64,000 bases of DNA, from contig NZ_JASAOI010000002.1 of NCBI RefSeq assembly GCF_029953285.1, positions 62,001 through 126,000 on the forward strand, read 5' to 3'. Below, piece after piece: positions 49,762-59,615 of this stretch. The translations under genes were made by a program, and so were the position numbers. Under the pieces are notes generated by a model, which did no database searches, was not told where the DNA came from, and saw nothing but the letters and a program-made list of their open reading frames with translations. The stretch comes from Yinghuangia seranimata (lineage in GTDB: Bacteria > Actinomycetota > Actinomycetes > Streptomycetales > Streptomycetaceae). Within the stretch, counting starts at the first letter, position 1. Every line of letters begins with the position of its first letter.

Positions 49762-52700
49762 GTGCCGCTCGCCCCCGAGATAGCCGCCCTCGTCGACGTG
49801 CTGCGTGACGCGCCGCCCGAGTTGACCGGCGGCCCCGACACGACCGTGGAGGAGGGACGGGCGCTGCACGAGGCGGGCGCGGAGCTCGTCACTCCGCCCG
49901 AGGAGCGCGGCACCGTCGCGTCGGCGGAGGACAGGACGGTCCCCGGCCCCGCCGGGCCCGTCGACGTGCGGGTCTACCTGCCCGTGCGGGAGGAGCCCGG
50001 GCCGGTGCCCACGCTGCTGTGGATGCACGGCGGCGGCTGGGCGTCCGGCAGCGTGAACACAGGGGACACCGCCGCCCGCGCGCTGTGCGAGCTCGCCAGG
50101 GTCGCCGTCGTGTCCGTCGGCTACCGGCTCGCCCCCGAGGCGCCCTGGCCGGCTGGGCTGGACGACTGCACGGCCACGCTGCGCTGGGTGCGCGACAACA
50201 TCCGCGAACTCGGCGGCGACCCGGCCCGGATCGGCGTCGGCGGCGACAGCGCGGGAGGCAACCTGGCCGCCGTGCTCGCCCAACGCACGCCGGAGCACGG
50301 CGTCCCGCTCGCCGCGCAGCTCCTCGTCTACCCGGCCACCGACCTGCGGCTCGACGCCGACGGCTACCCCTCGCGCGAACGGTACGCGACGGGCTACATG
50401 TTCGAGACCGCCGAACTCCACCGCGCGGTCGCCCGCTACCTCGGCCCCGACGGCGACCCCACCGACCCGCGCGTGTCACCGCTGCTCGCGGAGGACCTCG
50501 GGTCGGTCCCGCCCGCGTTGGTCGTCACCGTCGAGTACGACCCGCTGCGCGACGAGGGCGCCGCCTACGCCGCCAAGCTCGCCGCGGCGGGAATCCCCGT
50601 GGTGCACCAGGACGTTCCGGGCCTGGTCCACGGCAGCTTCGACATGCTCGGCCTGTCCGGGACCGCGCGGACCGCCATGGCGGACGCCGCGCACGCGCTC
50701 GCCGACCTGTTCGCCGCCGACCACAGCAGGAGCGCGTCGATCGGCGACGACGAACTACGCGGCCTGGTAGCCCGGTTGTCACTGGAAGACAAGGTGCGGC
50801 TGATCGTCGGCGAGGACTTCTGGTCGCTGCCGGAGCTGCCGCAGATCGGCCTGCGCAAACTGCGCATGTCCGACGGCCCGGTCGGCGTACGCGGCACGGA
50901 GCTCGACAGCGGCGACACCTCGCTGCTGCTGCCCTCGCCCACGGCGCAGGCCGCCACCTGGGACCCCGAGGTCGCCCGCCGCGTCGGCGTCCTGATGGGC
51001 GCGCAGGCGCGCGACAAGGACATCCAGGTCCTGCTCGCCCCCACGGTGAACATGCACCGTTCGCCGCTCGGCGGACGGCACTTCGAGTGCTACTCCGAAG
51101 ACCCGCTGCTGACCTCGAAGATCGGCGTCGGCTTCGTCGAGGGCGTCCAGTCCGCGGGCGTCGCCGCGACGATGAAGCACTACGTCGCCAACGACTCCGA
51201 GAACGAACGGATGACGTACGACAGCCGCGTGGGGGAGCGGGCACTGCGCGAGGTGTACCTCGCGCCGTTCGAGGCCGCCGTCCGCGAGGCCCGCGTCTGG
51301 CTGGTCATGTCCGCCTACAACGCGACCAACGGCCACTCCATGACGGAGAACTCCCGCCTCCAGAACGACGTCCTCAAGGCCGAGTGGGGATTCGACGGCG
51401 TCGTGGTCTCCGACTGGATGGCGGTGCGTTCGAACGAGCCCGCCTACCTCGGCGGCACCGACGTCGCGATGCCCGGCTTCGGCGCGGTATGGAGCGAACA
51501 CCTCCTCGAGGCCCTCCGCGAGGGCAGGGTCGACCCCGCGGTGCTGGACGACAAGGTGCTGCGCGTCCTGCGACTGGCGGCGCGCGTCGGCGTCCTGGGC
51601 GACACCGCCCCGCCCGAAGGTGTGACCACCCCCGCCGACGCGGACGCGCAGATCCGCGCGATCGCCGCGCGTGCCATGGTGCTCCTGGAGAACCGCGGCG
51701 GCACGCTCCCCGTCGACAAGGCCGCGATCGCACGCGTCGCACTCATCGGCCCGAACGCCGTCCGCCTCTCCGCACAGGGCGGCGGGAGCGCGCACGTGAC
51801 CCCGCCGCACGTCGTCGGCGTCCCCGAAGGACTGCGCGCGGCGCTCGGCGCCGACGTCGAGATCACGGTACGCGAGGGCGTGTTCACCCACCGCCGGCTC
51901 CCCCCGCTGCCGTCCGCCACCGCCGTCGACCCCGCCACCGGGCGTCCGGGCGTCGGCCTGGAATTCCGCGGCGTGGACGGCTCGGTACTGGACACCGGCC
52001 AACGGTGCGACAGCTACGCCGTGTTCATCCCCGGCGCGATGCCGCCCGGGACCGCGTCCATCGTCATGCGCACGCGCATCACGCCGACGACCGACGGCGC
52101 CCACCTGCTCGACGTGCTGGGCGCCGGACACCTCGAACTCACCGTGGGGAGCCGCTCCGAGAGCTTCGACCTCGTCGTTCCGAGCGGAGACATCGCGGAG
52201 ATGATGATGCACCCGCCGCTCCAGCGCGTCGAGGTCGACGCCGAGGCGGGCGTCCCCGTCGACCTCGAACTCGTTTACGGGGCAGGCGAAGAGCTCTTCT
52301 TCGCCGCGTTCGGCCTGGGCTGGAGCGAGCCGCGCCTGTCGGACGACGAGGAACTCGCCGAGGCGGTCGCGGACGCGGCCGCGGCGGATGTGGCGATCGT
52401 CGTGGTCGGCACGACCGACGACATCGAATCCGAGGGATTCGACCGCCGGAACCTGGCGTTGCCCGGCCGTAGCGACGACCTGGTCCGCCAAGTGGCCGCC
52501 GCCAACCCGAACACCATCGTGGTCGTCAACGCAGGCGCCCCGGTCCTCATGCCGTGGCGCGACGAGGTGGCCGCCCTCGTGTGGGCATGGCTGCCCGGCC
52601 AGGAGGGCGGCGACGCCGTCGCCGACGTGCTGACCGGCGCGCAGGAGCCCGGCGGACGGCTGCCCACCACGTTCCCGGCGGCCGAGTCCGACGTCCCGGT

Positions 52701-53214
52701 GCTGTCGACGACGCCGGTCGACGGCGGACACGACTACGGCGAGGGCCACATCATCGGCTACCGCCTGTGGGCCGCGCACGGTAACACCCCCGCCTACCCG
52801 TTCGGCTTCGGACAGGGGTACACCGACTGGGACTACCGCACCCTGCGCGTCGACGGCGACGCCGACCGGGGTCTCTCGGTCGAGGTCGGACTCGCCAACA
52901 CCGGTCCGCGCCACGGCCGCGAGGTCGTCCAGGTGTACCTCGAGCCGGACACGGGCGAACTGTTCGGAGCCCCCGAGCCGATCCGGCTGATCGGGTTCGC
53001 CGCGGTCGAGGCGGACGCGGGTGCCGAGGTCGTCGCGCGCGTCACCGTGGACCCGGCGACACTCGCCCGCTGGGACGAGGCCGCGGGCGCGTGGACGACG
53101 GTGCCGGGCACGTACCGCGTCTCGGCCCGCCGAGGCGTCGCCGATCCGCGGCTGCACACCGAGATCTCCCTCGCGCCGTCCCGCCCGCGCACGCGAGACG
53201 AGGCGGGCCGATGA
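49762..53214 (+). CDS. esterase - GH3 beta-glycosidase fusion
   Basis: 1,150 residues. Residues 1-325 are an HSL-type carboxylesterase: oxyanion motif HGGGW, GGDSAGG (Ser163), EYDPLRDEG (Asp) and LVHGSFD (His). From about 330 a family-3 glycoside hydrolase follows: MSDGPVGVRG, KHYVANDSE, VVSDW (nucleophile Asp551), a PA14-like insert around 700-830, the second alpha/beta domain and a C-terminal fibronectin-III-like domain. There is no signal peptide, so both activities act in the cytosol on an imported, glycosylated and acylated compound. GTG 49762 follows AAGGAG. The stop overlaps the next start (ATGA). Confidence 0.9.
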   Translation: MPLAPEIAALVDVLRDAPPELTGGPDTTVEEGRALHEAGAELVTPPEERGTVASAEDRTVPGPAGPVDVRVYLPVREEPGPVPTLLWMHGGGWASGSVNTGDTAARALCELARVAVVSVGYRLAPEAPWPAGLDDCTATLRWVRDNIRELGGDPARIGVGGDSAGGNLAAVLAQRTPEHGVPLAAQLLVYPATDLRLDADGYPSRERYATGYMFETAELHRAVARYLGPDGDPTDPRVSPLLAEDLGSVPPALVVTVEYDPLRDEGAAYAAKLAAAGIPVVHQDVPGLVHGSFDMLGLSGTARTAMADAAHALADLFAADHSRSASIGDDELRGLVARLSLEDKVRLIVGEDFWSLPELPQIGLRKLRMSDGPVGVRGTELDSGDTSLLLPSPTAQAATWDPEVARRVGVLMGAQARDKDIQVLLAPTVNMHRSPLGGRHFECYSEDPLLTSKIGVGFVEGVQSAGVAATMKHYVANDSENERMTYDSRVGERALREVYLAPFEAAVREARVWLVMSAYNATNGHSMTENSRLQNDVLKAEWGFDGVVVSDWMAVRSNEPAYLGGTDVAMPGFGAVWSEHLLEALREGRVDPAVLDDKVLRVLRLAARVGVLGDTAPPEGVTTPADADAQIRAIAARAMVLLENRGGTLPVDKAAIARVALIGPNAVRLSAQGGGSAHVTPPHVVGVPEGLRAALGADVEITVREGVFTHRRLPPLPSATAVDPATGRPGVGLEFRGVDGSVLDTGQRCDSYAVFIPGAMPPGTASIVMRTRITPTTDGAHLLDVLGAGHLELTVGSRSESFDLVVPSGDIAEMMMHPPLQRVEVDAEAGVPVDLELVYGAGEELFFAAFGLGWSEPRLSDDEELAEAVADAAAADVAIVVVGTTDDIESEGFDRRNLALPGRSDDLVRQVAAANPNTIVVVNAGAPVLMPWRDEVAALVWAWLPGQEGGDAVADVLTGAQEPGGRLPTTFPAAESDVPVLSTTPVDGGHDYGEGHIIGYRLWAAHGNTPAYPFGFGQGYTDWDYRTLRVDGDADRGLSVEVGLANTGPRHGREVVQVYLEPDTGELFGAPEPIRLIGFAAVEADAGAEVVARVTVDPATLARWDEAAGAWTTVPGTYRVSARRGVADPRLHTEISLAPSRPRTRDEAGR

Positions 53215-55427
53215 CGGCGCGCGACCCCGACTCCACGGTGGCGCCCAACGCCGCGGCGCTGGCCGCCGACCTGGTCGACGCCGAAGCGGAACGCGCCCGT
53301 GAGGCGCGCTCGGAGCGGGACGTCCTGTTCGCGGACGACCTGCTCCCCGGCGTCGGAGGCGAGCGGCTGACGCTGCGCCAGGGGCTCGCGGCCGGCGGGA
53401 CCGCGACGTTCCTGACCCTCACCGCGCTGTCCGCGTTCGACGAGTTGGAGACCGCGACGCTCAGCGTGCTGGCTCCGGACATCCGCGACACGTTCGGCAT
53501 GGGCGACGGCACCATCGTCTTCCTGTCGGCGGCCTCCGGGGCCTTCCTGGTCCTGGGCGCGCTTCCCATGGGCTGGCTCGCCGACCGCCGCCGCCGCGGC
53601 ACGGTCGCGGCCTGGGCCGGACTCGCCTTCTCCGCCTTCGTGTTCGCGTGCGGCCTGGTCGCCAACACGTTCCTGATGTTCCTGGCCCGACTCGGTGTCG
53701 GCGTGGCGAAGTCGAGCACGATGCCCGTGCACGGCTCGCTGATCGCCGACACCTACCCGATCGCCGTACGCGGACGCCTCGCGGCGACGAGCGGCATAGC
53801 GGGGCGGCTCGCGGCCGTGCTCAGCCCGCTGGCCGTCGGGGGGATCGCGGCGCTGGCGGGCGGTGACCAGGGCTGGCGCTGGGCGTTCCTCGTCCTCGGC
53901 GTCCCGAGCGCGATCGTGGCGGTGCTGGCCTTCCGGCTCCCGGAACCGCCGCGCGGCCAGAACGAGATGAAGGCGGTCCTCGGCGAAGTCCTCCAGGACG
54001 ACGAGCCGATGCCGATCTCCGTCGAGGCGGCGTTCGCGCGGCTGATGCGGATCCGCACCATGCGCACGGTGGTCATGGCGTTCGCCGCGGTCGGCTTCGG
54101 CCTGTTCACCGGGCCGGTCCTGACGAACCTTTGGATGGAGGACCGGTTCGGGCTCGGCACGTTCGAGCGCGGCGTGTACGGGACGATCGGCGGCCTCGGC
54201 GTCCTGGCCACCCTCCCGTTCATCGGCCCCCGGTACGACCGGCTCTACCGCCAGGACCCGTCGCGCGCGCTCAAGCTGATCGGCTTTCTGATCCTGCCGG
54301 TGGCGGCGTTGATGCCGCTGCAGTGGTTCATGCCGACCGCGCCGGCGTTCGTGGCCGTGTCCATGCTGCCCATGATCCTGCTGTCGTCGGCGTTCGCGAT
54401 GATCGGCCCGGTCATGCAGTCGGTCGCGCCGTACCGGCTGCGCGGACTGGGCGCCGCCATGGCGTCGCTGTACGTGTTCTTCATCGGCGCGACGGGCGGA
54501 TCGCTGCTGTCCGCGTTGTTCCTCGACTCGTACGACGCGCGGGTCGCCGCGCTGCTCATCGGAGTCCCGTCGACGCTGGTCGGCGGCCTGATGCTGGTCC
54601 GCAGCGCGTCGTTCATCAAGAACGACCTTTCGCTCGTCGTGCACGAACTGCGCGAGGAACTCGACGAACGCGACCGGCAGTCGCGGGACCCCGAGCACAT
54701 CCCGGTGCTTCAGGTGAACCACATCGACTTCGAGTACGGCAACGTGCAGGTGCTGTTCGACGTCGGGTTCGAGGTCCGGCGCGGCGAGGTGCTGGCGCTG
54801 CTGGGCACCAACGGGGCCGGCAAGTCGACGATCCTCAAGGCGGTCTGCGGGCTCGGCACGCCGTCTCGCGGCGTGGTCCGGCTGAACGGCAGGACGATCA
54901 CGTACGTCGCGCCCGAGCAGCGCGGCAGGTTCGGCATCCGCCTGCTGCCCGGCGGCAAGGGCGTCTTCCCGGGCATGACGGTGCGCGAGAACCTGGAGAT
55001 GGCCGCGTTCCAGCTCCGCGACACCACGCGTGAGCACCGCGACGGGCGGCGCGCCTACGTGCTGGACCTGTTCCCCGACCTGGCGGCCCGGCTCGGGCAG
55101 CGCGCCGGGTCGATGTCCGGCGGCCAGCAGCAGCAACTCGCCCTGGCCATGGTCCTCATGCACGATCCGCAGGTGCTGCTGATCGACGAACTGTCCCTCG
55201 GACTGGCACCGGTGGTGGTGCAGGACCTGCTGGCGGTCATCGAGCGCCTCAAGGCCGACGGGCTGACGATGATCATCGTCGAGCAGTCCCTCAACGTCGC
55301 CCTGGCCGTTGCCGACCGGGCGGTGTTCCTGGAGAAGGGGCAGGTCCGGTTCACCGGCGACGCCCGTGAACTCGCCGAACGCGACGACCTCGCCCGCGCG
55401 GTCTTCCTCGGCAAGGACGGTGGCTGA
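53211..55427 (+). CDS. MFS transporter - LivF-type ABC ATPase fusion
   Basis: 738 residues. After about 55 cytosolic residues, a major facilitator domain spans roughly 60-470 (LSVLAPDIRDTFGMGDG, motif A-like GWLADRRRRGTVA, IADTYPIAVRGRLAA). From about 505 to 735 comes a LivF-type ATPase: Walker A GTNGAGKST, signature MSGGQQQQLALA, Walker B LLIDELSLGLAP and VEQSLNVAL. An MFS protein joined to the ATPase of a branched-chain-type importer is unusual. The ATPase probably completes the importer encoded by the next two genes, tying the MFS unit to it. Start fixed by the ATGA overlap at 53211. Confidence 0.9.
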   Translation: MTARDPDSTVAPNAAALAADLVDAEAERAREARSERDVLFADDLLPGVGGERLTLRQGLAAGGTATFLTLTALSAFDELETATLSVLAPDIRDTFGMGDGTIVFLSAASGAFLVLGALPMGWLADRRRRGTVAAWAGLAFSAFVFACGLVANTFLMFLARLGVGVAKSSTMPVHGSLIADTYPIAVRGRLAATSGIAGRLAAVLSPLAVGGIAALAGGDQGWRWAFLVLGVPSAIVAVLAFRLPEPPRGQNEMKAVLGEVLQDDEPMPISVEAAFARLMRIRTMRTVVMAFAAVGFGLFTGPVLTNLWMEDRFGLGTFERGVYGTIGGLGVLATLPFIGPRYDRLYRQDPSRALKLIGFLILPVAALMPLQWFMPTAPAFVAVSMLPMILLSSAFAMIGPVMQSVAPYRLRGLGAAMASLYVFFIGATGGSLLSALFLDSYDARVAALLIGVPSTLVGGLMLVRSASFIKNDLSLVVHELREELDERDRQSRDPEHIPVLQVNHIDFEYGNVQVLFDVGFEVRRGEVLALLGTNGAGKSTILKAVCGLGTPSRGVVRLNGRTITYVAPEQRGRFGIRLLPGGKGVFPGMTVRENLEMAAFQLRDTTREHRDGRRAYVLDLFPDLAARLGQRAGSMSGGQQQQLALAMVLMHDPQVLLIDELSLGLAPVVVQDLLAVIERLKADGLTMIIVEQSLNVALAVADRAVFLEKGQVRFTGDARELAERDDLARAVFLGKDGG

Positions 55428-55430
55428 CCC

Positions 55431-58277
55431 ATGATCACCCTCACCCGACAGCTCGCCTTCGACGGCCTCGTCAACGGCCTGGTCATCGGCCTCCTCGCGA
55501 TGGGCATCGTGCTCGTCCACCGCTCCACCCGGGTCGTCAACTTCGCCGTGGCGAACATGGGCCTGGTCGGCTCGGCGCTGTTCGCGCTGCTGAATCTGCG
55601 GTACGACGTCCCGTTCTGGATCGCCCTCGGCATCGCGCTCCTCGCGGGCACCGCCTTCGGAGCGGTCGTCGATCTCGTCGTCGTGCGGCGGCTGTTCGCG
55701 GCGCCGCGCGTCATCCTGCTGGTCGCCACCATCGGCGTCGCCCAGTTGGCCCTGGTCATCGTCATGGCCTACCCGGAAGTCGACGCCCGGAAGTCGTATC
55801 CCGTGTGGTCCACGGACACATGGCACCAGGCCGGGATCGAAGTCACCGCCACCCAGGCCGCGGTCCTCGTGGTGGTGCCGCTCGTCGCCGCCGCGTTGGC
55901 ATGGTTCCTCGGCCGAACCACCCTGGGCAAATCCGTCACCGCGTCGGCCGACAACCCCGAGCTCGCCAGGCTCAACGGGATCAGCCCGAAGGCGGTGTCC
56001 ACTGCCGTGTGGGCGATCGCCGGCCTGTTGGCGACCGTGTGCCTGATCCTCGTCTCCGCGCGCAACGGATCGGTCAGTTCGCCCGCGGTCCTGGGCATGA
56101 CCACGCTCATGCGCGCCCTCGCGGCCGCCGTGATCGCGCGCATGACCTCGTTCCGGATCGCGCTGCTCGCGGGCGTCGGCCTCGGACTCCTCGAGACCGT
56201 CGTCCAGTTCAACTGGCTCGACCAGCCGGGACTCACCGACCTCGTGGTCTTCGGCCTTGTCCTGGCCGCGGTCTTCGTCGCGGCGCGCGGCCGGGACACC
56301 GAGGGAGCGGCGTTCTCCTTCGCGCCGAAGGTCCGTCCGGTGCCGGCCCGCCTGCAGGAGCTGTGGTGGGTCCGCAACCTGGAACGCTTCGCGCTCCTCG
56401 CGCTCGGACTCGTCGCCGTCGTCGTGCCGCTGGCCGTCACCCAGTCGTCCCGCCACCTGCTCTACACCGTGATCCTGGCCTACGCGATCTGTGCGGCGTC
56501 CGTCACCGTCCTCACCGGGTGGGCCGGGCAACTCTCGCTCGGACAGATGGCGTTCGCGGGCATCGGCGCCCTCACCGCGGCCACGCTCAACCGGGGGCTG
56601 CGCGTCGACATCGGCGGCGGCAAGGTGCTCGTCGTCGACCGGCTCACCTTCCCGACGGCCGTCGCGCTCGCCTCGCTGCTCACCGCGGCGCTCGCCGTGC
56701 TCATCGGCATCGGCGCGCTGCGGGTCCGCGGCCTGCTGCTCGCCGTCAGCACCATCGCGTTCGCGGTCGCCTGCGAACAGTGGGTCTACCGCCAGGACGT
56801 CTTCCACGACAGCCCGACCCAGGTCACCGCGACCTTCCGGCGCACCGACGTCTTCGGCGTCGACGTCACCTCACAACGTGCCTACTACTACGTGGTCCTG
56901 GTCGTGTTGGTCGCGGTCCTCGCGGTCACCGCGCGGCTGCGCCGCACCGGGATCGGGCGGACCACGATCGGGGTACGCGACAACCCCGCGACGGCGGCGG
57001 CGTACACCGTGCAACCGACCCGGGTGAAGCTCCGGGCGTTCGCACTCGCCGGCGGCATCGCCGGACTGGGTGGATCGCTGCTCGCGGGCGCACTGCAGAC
57101 CGTGCCGTACGGCGACGCCTACTTCCGCAGCGAGGACTCGCTGATGCTGGTCTCGGTCGTGGTCATCGGCGGCCTCGGCGCCACCTCGGGGCCGGTACTC
57201 GGCGCGCTGTGGGTCATCGGCCTCCCCGCCGTCTTCCCCGGCAACTCCGTCGTACCGCTGCTCGCGTCCAGCCTCGGCCTGCTGCTGTTGCTGCTCTACT
57301 TCCCCGGCGGCTTGGTGCAGATCGGCTACAGCGCGCGGGACGCCCTGCTGGCCTGGGTGGACGAACGCATGGGCCCCGCACCGGTCAAGACCGCCGCGGC
57401 ACTGCCGAAACCTCCCGCGCGCGCCGCCCGCGCACCGCTGCCCGACGGCAGGCCGGTGCTGGCGACCGCGGACATCCGGGTCAGGTTCGGCGGCATTCCG
57501 GCCGTCGACGGCGTCTCGATCGAGGTGGGGCCGCACGAGATCGTCGGACTGATCGGCACCAACGGCGCCGGCAAGTCGACGCTCATGAACGCCGTCGGCG
57601 GATTCGCCCCGGCCACCGGCACCGTCCAACTCCTCGGCCGGGACGTGTCCACGCTGCCTCCCGCCCGGCGCGCGTCGCTCGGCCTCGGGCGGACCTTCCA
57701 GGCCGCGACGCTCTTCCCCGAGCTCACGGTCAGCGAGACCGTGCGGATCGCGCTGGAAGCACGCGGCCGCACCGGGTTGCTGTCCTCCGCCCTGTGGCTG
57801 CCCAAGTCGCTGAAGGGCGAGCGCGCCAAGCGGGCCGACGCCGACGACCTGATCGACTTCCTCGGACTCGGGCGCTACGCCGACGCGTTCATCGGCGACC
57901 TGTCCACCGGAACCCGCCGCATCGTCGAACTCGCCGGGCTGCTGGCCCTCGACGCCCGCGTCCTGTGCCTGGACGAGCCCACCGCGGGCGTCGCCCAGCG
58001 CGAGACCGAGGCGTTCGGCCCGCTCATCCGCGAGATCCGCCGTGAACTGGGCGCGTCGCTCCTGGTCATCGAGCACGACATGCCGCTGATCATGAGCATT
58101 TCCGACCGCGTCTACTGCCTGGAAACCGGACGGGTGATCGCCACCGGGACACCCGAAGCCGTCCGCAACGACCCCAAGGTCATCGCCAGTTACCTCGGCA
58201 CCGACGAACGCGCCATCGCCCGCAGCGGCACGGCCGAACCGTCGTCCGCCGACCACGAAAGGAGCACGCTCGCATGA
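55431..58277 (+). CDS. LivH-LivM-LivG fusion of a branched-chain-type ABC importer
   Basis: 948 residues. Residues 1-290 are a LivH permease (GLVIGLLAMGIVLVHRSTRVVNFA, LARLNGISPKAVS). Residues 320-640 are a LivM permease (GWAGQLSLGQMAFAGIGA, RTTIGVRDNPATAAAYTV, GGLGATSGPVLGA). Residues 670-930 are a LivG ATPase: Walker A GTNGAGKST, signature LSTGTRRIVEL in place of LSGGQ, Walker B VLCLDEPTAGV and IEHDMPLI. All three import subunits are thus one chain. It starts 3 bases after the MFS-LivF gene and overlaps the binding-protein gene by ATGA. Ligands of the family include amino acids, ureas and aromatic acids. Confidence 0.92.
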   Translation: MITLTRQLAFDGLVNGLVIGLLAMGIVLVHRSTRVVNFAVANMGLVGSALFALLNLRYDVPFWIALGIALLAGTAFGAVVDLVVVRRLFAAPRVILLVATIGVAQLALVIVMAYPEVDARKSYPVWSTDTWHQAGIEVTATQAAVLVVVPLVAAALAWFLGRTTLGKSVTASADNPELARLNGISPKAVSTAVWAIAGLLATVCLILVSARNGSVSSPAVLGMTTLMRALAAAVIARMTSFRIALLAGVGLGLLETVVQFNWLDQPGLTDLVVFGLVLAAVFVAARGRDTEGAAFSFAPKVRPVPARLQELWWVRNLERFALLALGLVAVVVPLAVTQSSRHLLYTVILAYAICAASVTVLTGWAGQLSLGQMAFAGIGALTAATLNRGLRVDIGGGKVLVVDRLTFPTAVALASLLTAALAVLIGIGALRVRGLLLAVSTIAFAVACEQWVYRQDVFHDSPTQVTATFRRTDVFGVDVTSQRAYYYVVLVVLVAVLAVTARLRRTGIGRTTIGVRDNPATAAAYTVQPTRVKLRAFALAGGIAGLGGSLLAGALQTVPYGDAYFRSEDSLMLVSVVVIGGLGATSGPVLGALWVIGLPAVFPGNSVVPLLASSLGLLLLLLYFPGGLVQIGYSARDALLAWVDERMGPAPVKTAAALPKPPARAARAPLPDGRPVLATADIRVRFGGIPAVDGVSIEVGPHEIVGLIGTNGAGKSTLMNAVGGFAPATGTVQLLGRDVSTLPPARRASLGLGRTFQAATLFPELTVSETVRIALEARGRTGLLSSALWLPKSLKGERAKRADADDLIDFLGLGRYADAFIGDLSTGTRRIVELAGLLALDARVLCLDEPTAGVAQRETEAFGPLIREIRRELGASLLVIEHDMPLIMSISDRVYCLETGRVIATGTPEAVRNDPKVIASYLGTDERAIARSGTAEPSSADHERSTLA

Positions 58278-59581
58278 CCGTTCGCGGAGTACTCGGAAGC
58301 AGATGCGCGGCCGTCCTCACGGCGGCGATCGTCGCCGCCACGGCGGCGGGCTGCACCGTCGAGGACAAGGAGAAGCAGGCGGCTCCGTTCGGCGGCGGGC
58401 CCGCGTCCGGCGCGGCCGCCACGGCACCGGGCGTGACCGCCGACGCGATCCGGGTGGGCATCGCCTATCCGGACATGGAAAGCATCAAGGCGTTCGTCAA
58501 CATCGACCTCGGCAGCTACGAGGACGCGTACAAGGCCCTGATCGCCAAGGTCAACGCGGCGGGTGGGATCAACGGCCGCAAGATCGTCCCGGTGTTCGGC
58601 AAGGTCAGCGTGATCTCGCCCGCGCTGGCGCAGCAGACCTGCGTGGCCCTCACCCAGGACGAGAAGGTCTTCGCGGTACTGGCCAACTTCGTCATGCCGG
58701 GCCAGACCGACTGCTACGTCGAGACCAACAAGACCGCCCTGGTCGCGGCGCCCCAGCCCAAGGAGGCGTACACCAAGGCTCAGGCCCCGTGGTTCGCCGA
58801 GAACAGCGGCGACGACCAGTTCGCCGACACCGTCCGCATCCTCATCGACCGGGGCGTCTACGCGGGCAAGAAGCTCGCCGTCATCGGCGACGTCCAGTCC
58901 CAGGCGACCACCGAGAAGGCCGTCCTTCCCCTTCTGCAGAAGGCGGGGATCACCCCCGTCGTGACCGGCTACCTTCCCGCGGTCGGACTCGACGCGGCGG
59001 CGCTCGCCCAGCAGTCCGGCGTCATGCTCCAAAAGGCCCGGGCAGCCGGCGCCGACGTCGTCCTGCTCACGGGCAGCGCGGGACAGACCATGCCGGCCGT
59101 GATCGAGAAGACCGACTGGCGGCCCCGCATGACCTTCGCCGGCATCCCGAACGGGTACCTGATGGACAAGGCCAAGCACGACTTCTCCGTGCTCAACGGC
59201 GCGGAGACCGCGGGCGCCACCCTCGACTGGGACCACGACCCCGCGATCCGGGACTGCGTCGCGACCATGGAAACCGCCCACCCCGACCTCAAGGGCAAGC
59301 TGCGCGACCCCAACAGCGTGCCGTCCGGGCAACCGAACCCCAGCGCGTCCCTGTGGACAGCGTGCATCAACATCACGCTGTTCAAGGCGATCACCGACAA
59401 GGCGGGCCACGACCTGAACTACCGGACCTTCCAGGACGCCGGTTTCGGCCTCGGCGGCTTCCACATCCCCAGCTACGTCGAGAACGCCACCTACGGCCCG
59501 AACAGCACCAGCGGCGCGATCCCCCTGCGGGCCATGACCTACGACCCGGCCACCAATCGCTTCGTGCCCGTTGCGGGCTAG
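58274..59581 (+). CDS. LivK-like substrate-binding lipoprotein
   Basis: 435 residues. A signal peptide ends in lipobox TAAG|C (Cys27). The rest is the type-1 periplasmic-binding fold: IRVGIAYPDMESIKAFVN, NAAGGINGRKIVPVFG, VFAVLANFVMPGQTDCYVE, KKLAVIGDVQSQATTEKAVLP and C-terminal GLGGFHIPSYVENATYGPNSTSG. The binding pocket residues cannot be compared reliably, but the sequence lacks the obvious amino-acid pattern of leucine-binding proteins. It should capture the ligand of the fused transporter at the outer membrane face. ATG 58274 overlaps the previous stop by four bases. Confidence 0.9.
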   Translation: MTVRGVLGSRCAAVLTAAIVAATAAGCTVEDKEKQAAPFGGGPASGAAATAPGVTADAIRVGIAYPDMESIKAFVNIDLGSYEDAYKALIAKVNAAGGINGRKIVPVFGKVSVISPALAQQTCVALTQDEKVFAVLANFVMPGQTDCYVETNKTALVAAPQPKEAYTKAQAPWFAENSGDDQFADTVRILIDRGVYAGKKLAVIGDVQSQATTEKAVLPLLQKAGITPVVTGYLPAVGLDAAALAQQSGVMLQKARAAGADVVLLTGSAGQTMPAVIEKTDWRPRMTFAGIPNGYLMDKAKHDFSVLNGAETAGATLDWDHDPAIRDCVATMETAHPDLKGKLRDPNSVPSGQPNPSASLWTACINITLFKAITDKAGHDLNYRTFQDAGFGLGGFHIPSYVENATYGPNSTSGAIPLRAMTYDPATNRFVPVAG

Positions 59582-59615
59582 CGGCTTGCGTACCTCCATT
59601 CCGAAGGAACCACCC

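Noticed and set aside
52833-56807. 1,324-codon open frame on the minus strand
   Set aside because: It is antisense to the MFS-LivF and LivHMG genes, and is Arg/Glu/Asp/Gln-rich noise produced by codon bias.
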